Below are positions 6,079 through 6,854 of a stretch of DNA of 6,854 nucleotides, piece after piece. The stretch is from contig JACADX010000132.1 in NCBI GenBank assembly GCA_013389125.1, positions 1 through 6,854 of the forward strand, given 5' to 3'. A program made the translations under genes and the position numbers. Positions within the stretch are counted from its first letter, which is position 1. Every line of letters starts with the position of its first letter. Source of the DNA: Parvularculaceae bacterium. Its GTDB lineage: Bacteria > Pseudomonadota > Alphaproteobacteria > Caulobacterales > Parvularculaceae. A model generated the notes under the pieces. That model did not search any database and was not told the origin of the DNA. It saw nothing but the letters and a program-made list of their open reading frames with translations.

Positions 6079-6474
6079 ATGAGCGATCATTTTTTCTGGC
6101 TGACGAAGGAACAGTTCGCGAAGATAAAGCCGCATTTGCCGACGGACACGCGCGGCGTGGCGCGGGTCGATGATCGCCGCGTGATCTCCGGGATCGTTCA
6201 CGTCTTGAAGTCCGGCGGGCGCTGGCCGGACGCGCCGCGCGATCAATATGGCCCGCACAAAACGCTCTACAATCGGTTTGTCCGCTGGGCGGAGAAAGGC
6301 GTGTGGGCCGATCTCTTCCACGCGCTTGCGAGCGCGGGCGGCCCGCCGGCGCAGGTGCTGATCGACTCGACGGCGGTGCGCGCTCATCGCTCGGCTGCCG
6401 GCGGCAAAGGGGGGAGAAAAATCAGGCGGTCGGGCGCTCGCGCGGCGGACGGACGACGAAAATCCACGCGCTGA
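6079..6474 (+). CDS. IS5-family transposase, orfA (N-terminal part)
   Basis: This is a 131-residue frame giving the N-terminal half of the transposase, with the DUF4096-like helical region typical of IS427 orfA (WLTKEQFAKIKPHLP, then RVISGIVHVLKSGGRWPD and YNRFVRWAEKGVW). It also carries the first catalytic aspartate, D96 in LIDSTAVRAH. ATG 6079 is chosen over TTG 6076 because AGGAG (6067-6071) sits seven bases before it. After about residue 112 the chain becomes Arg-rich and unlike a transposase, because the conserved sequence continues in the -1 frame. The change point coincides with a run of six G (6409-6414) and five A (6417-6421). A -1 shift there would give a fused product of about 254 residues, the expected transposase length. 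Unshifted orfA alone lacks the other catalytic residues and could act as a regulator. Confidence 0.88.
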   Translation: MSDHFFWLTKEQFAKIKPHLPTDTRGVARVDDRRVISGIVHVLKSGGRWPDAPRDQYGPHKTLYNRFVRWAEKGVWADLFHALASAGGPPAQVLIDSTAVRAHRSAAGGKGGRKIRRSGARAADGRRKSTR

Positions 6475-6842
6475 CCGACAAGCTCTGCCGCCCGATCGCC
6501 TTCGTCCTGACCGGCGGCAATGTTCCCGACTGCATCGCCGCGGAACTCCTCTTGCCGCTGGCGCCGCCGAAAACCGAAGTCCTGCACGGCGACAAGGGCT
6601 ATGACAGCGACAAGGTCCGCCGACAGATCGAAGCCCGAGGCGCAGCGCCCAACATCCCGCCGAAATCGAACCGCCGATACAAACCCGGCTTCTCGCCCGC
6701 GCTCTACAGAAACCGCAACGCCATCGAGCGCGCGTTCTGCCGCCTCAAAGACTTCCGGCGCATCGCAACCCGCTACGACAAGCTCGCCCGCAACTTCCTC
6801 GCCGCCGTTCAGCTCACAGCGACCGTCTGCTACTGGTTATGA
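6303..6842 (+). CDS. IS5-family transposase, orfB (catalytic C-terminal part, reached by -1 frameshift)
   Basis: The meaningful part begins near 6405, where the frame reads QAVGRSRGGRTTKIHALTD, the conserved continuation of orfA. Upstream of that this frame is only a shadow of orfA, and the nominal GTG at 6303 has no ribosome binding site, so independent translation is unlikely. The second catalytic aspartate is in HGDKGYDSD (Asp codon 6591-6593). The glutamate is in YRNRNAIERAFCRLK (Glu codon 6726-6728, Lys codon 6747-6749), a perfect Y-(2)-R-(3)-E-(6)-K signature. The stop TGA (6840-6842) lies inside the right terminal repeat. Together with D96 of orfA this completes the DDE triad that cuts and joins DNA at the element ends. 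No internal stop is seen. Confidence 0.85.
   Translation: MGRSLPRACERGRPAGAGADRLDGGARSSLGCRRQRGEKNQAVGRSRGGRTTKIHALTDKLCRPIAFVLTGGNVPDCIAAELLLPLAPPKTEVLHGDKGYDSDKVRRQIEARGAAPNIPPKSNRRYKPGFSPALYRNRNAIERAFCRLKDFRRIATRYDKLARNFLAAVQLTATVCYWL
6408..6414 (+). promoter_or_regulatory. Candidate -1 ribosomal frameshift site A-GGG-GGG
   Basis: In the orfA frame the codons read AAA GGG GGG AGA AAA ATC. At A-GGG-GGG both tRNAs can slip back one base: the A-site pairing stays perfect and the P-site codon becomes AGG, mispaired only at its first position. Reading then continues with GAG AAA AAT in the orfB frame. The nearby A run (A-AAA-ATC, 6417-6423) is a less favourable alternative, and transcriptional slippage on the G run would produce the same protein. 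No downstream pseudoknot was worked out. Confidence 0.5.
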
Positions 6843-6852
6843 GTCTGGACCC
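6837..6852 (-). repeat. Right terminal inverted repeat of the IS
   Basis: The reverse complement reads GGGTCCAGACTCATAA and matches the left end at 13 of 16 positions. The orfB stop codon (6840-6842) lies within it. Confidence 0.85.
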
Positions 6853-6854
6853 TA
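6853..6854. repeat. Target-site duplication TA, right copy
   Basis: These last two bases of the window repeat the TA before the left IS end. More right-flank sequence would settle the length of the duplication. Confidence 0.55.

Larger units (their letters stand above)
6008..6852 (+). mobile_element. Complete IS5-family (IS427-like) insertion sequence, 845 bp
   Basis: The element is bounded by imperfect 16-bp inverted repeats beginning GGGTC and flanked by TA on both sides. It contains two overlapping transposase frames (6079-6474 and up to 6842) that together hold the DDE catalytic triad and the Y-(2)-R-(3)-E-(6)-K signature of IS4/IS5-type transposases. Size, TA target and the two-frame organisation fit the IS427 group. 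No passenger gene is present. It interrupts the membrane protein gene that begins at 5885. Complete ends and catalytic residues suggest it is, or recently was, active. The exact IS name cannot be given without a database comparison. Confidence 0.92.

Noticed and set aside
1..6854. CRISPR array, tRNA or rRNA genes, toxin-antitoxin or phage-defence genes
   Set aside because: No regularly spaced repeats, tRNA-like cloverleaf or such proteins were found. MazG here is the housekeeping two-domain enzyme and no mazEF pair is present.

Overview
This GC-rich window, with strong G/C preference at third codon positions, carries chromosomal housekeeping genes typical of an alphaproteobacterium. The likeliest placement is Rhizobiales/Hyphomicrobiales, inferred from recalled protein similarity and the helicase/rpmB pairing, not from a search. 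It ends in an insertion sequence that has landed in a small gene.

Layout: (1) Positions 1-2601, minus strand: one uninterrupted 867-codon reading frame for a Suv3/MgpS-like ATP-dependent RNA helicase. It begins at 2601 and runs off the left edge without a stop. (2) Positions 2602-2795: a divergent intergenic region with a perfect TTGACA -35 box, followed by rpmB (ribosomal protein L28, plus strand, 2796-3074). (3) Positions 3259-3960, plus strand: a six-helix membrane protein resembling the VUT/YhhQ (queuosine-precursor transporter) family. It is convergent with mazG (3965-4762, minus strand), a complete two-domain nucleoside triphosphate pyrophosphohydrolase; only 4 bases separate the stop codons. 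(4) Positions 4941-5861, plus strand: ilvE, branched-chain amino acid aminotransferase. An in-frame TAA at 5787-5789 cuts off the conserved last 23 codons, which remain open and recognisable up to the expected ancestral stop at 5859-5861. (5) Position 5885 onward: the first ~41 codons of a small membrane protein gene, interrupted at 6007/6008 by a complete 845-bp IS5-family (IS427-like) element at 6008-6852. The element has imperfect 16-bp terminal inverted repeats, a TA target duplication, and a transposase split over two frames that a -1 frameshift would join. The window ends two bases after the element.

The genes are mostly independent housekeeping functions (RNA metabolism, ribosome, nucleotide-pool cleaning, amino-acid metabolism) and not one pathway. 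I see no defence island, CRISPR array, RNA gene or clearly novel multi-gene system. The notable feature is two adjacent lesions, the ilvE nonsense codon and the IS-broken gene behind it, which suggest local gene decay or, for the stop codon, a sequence error.
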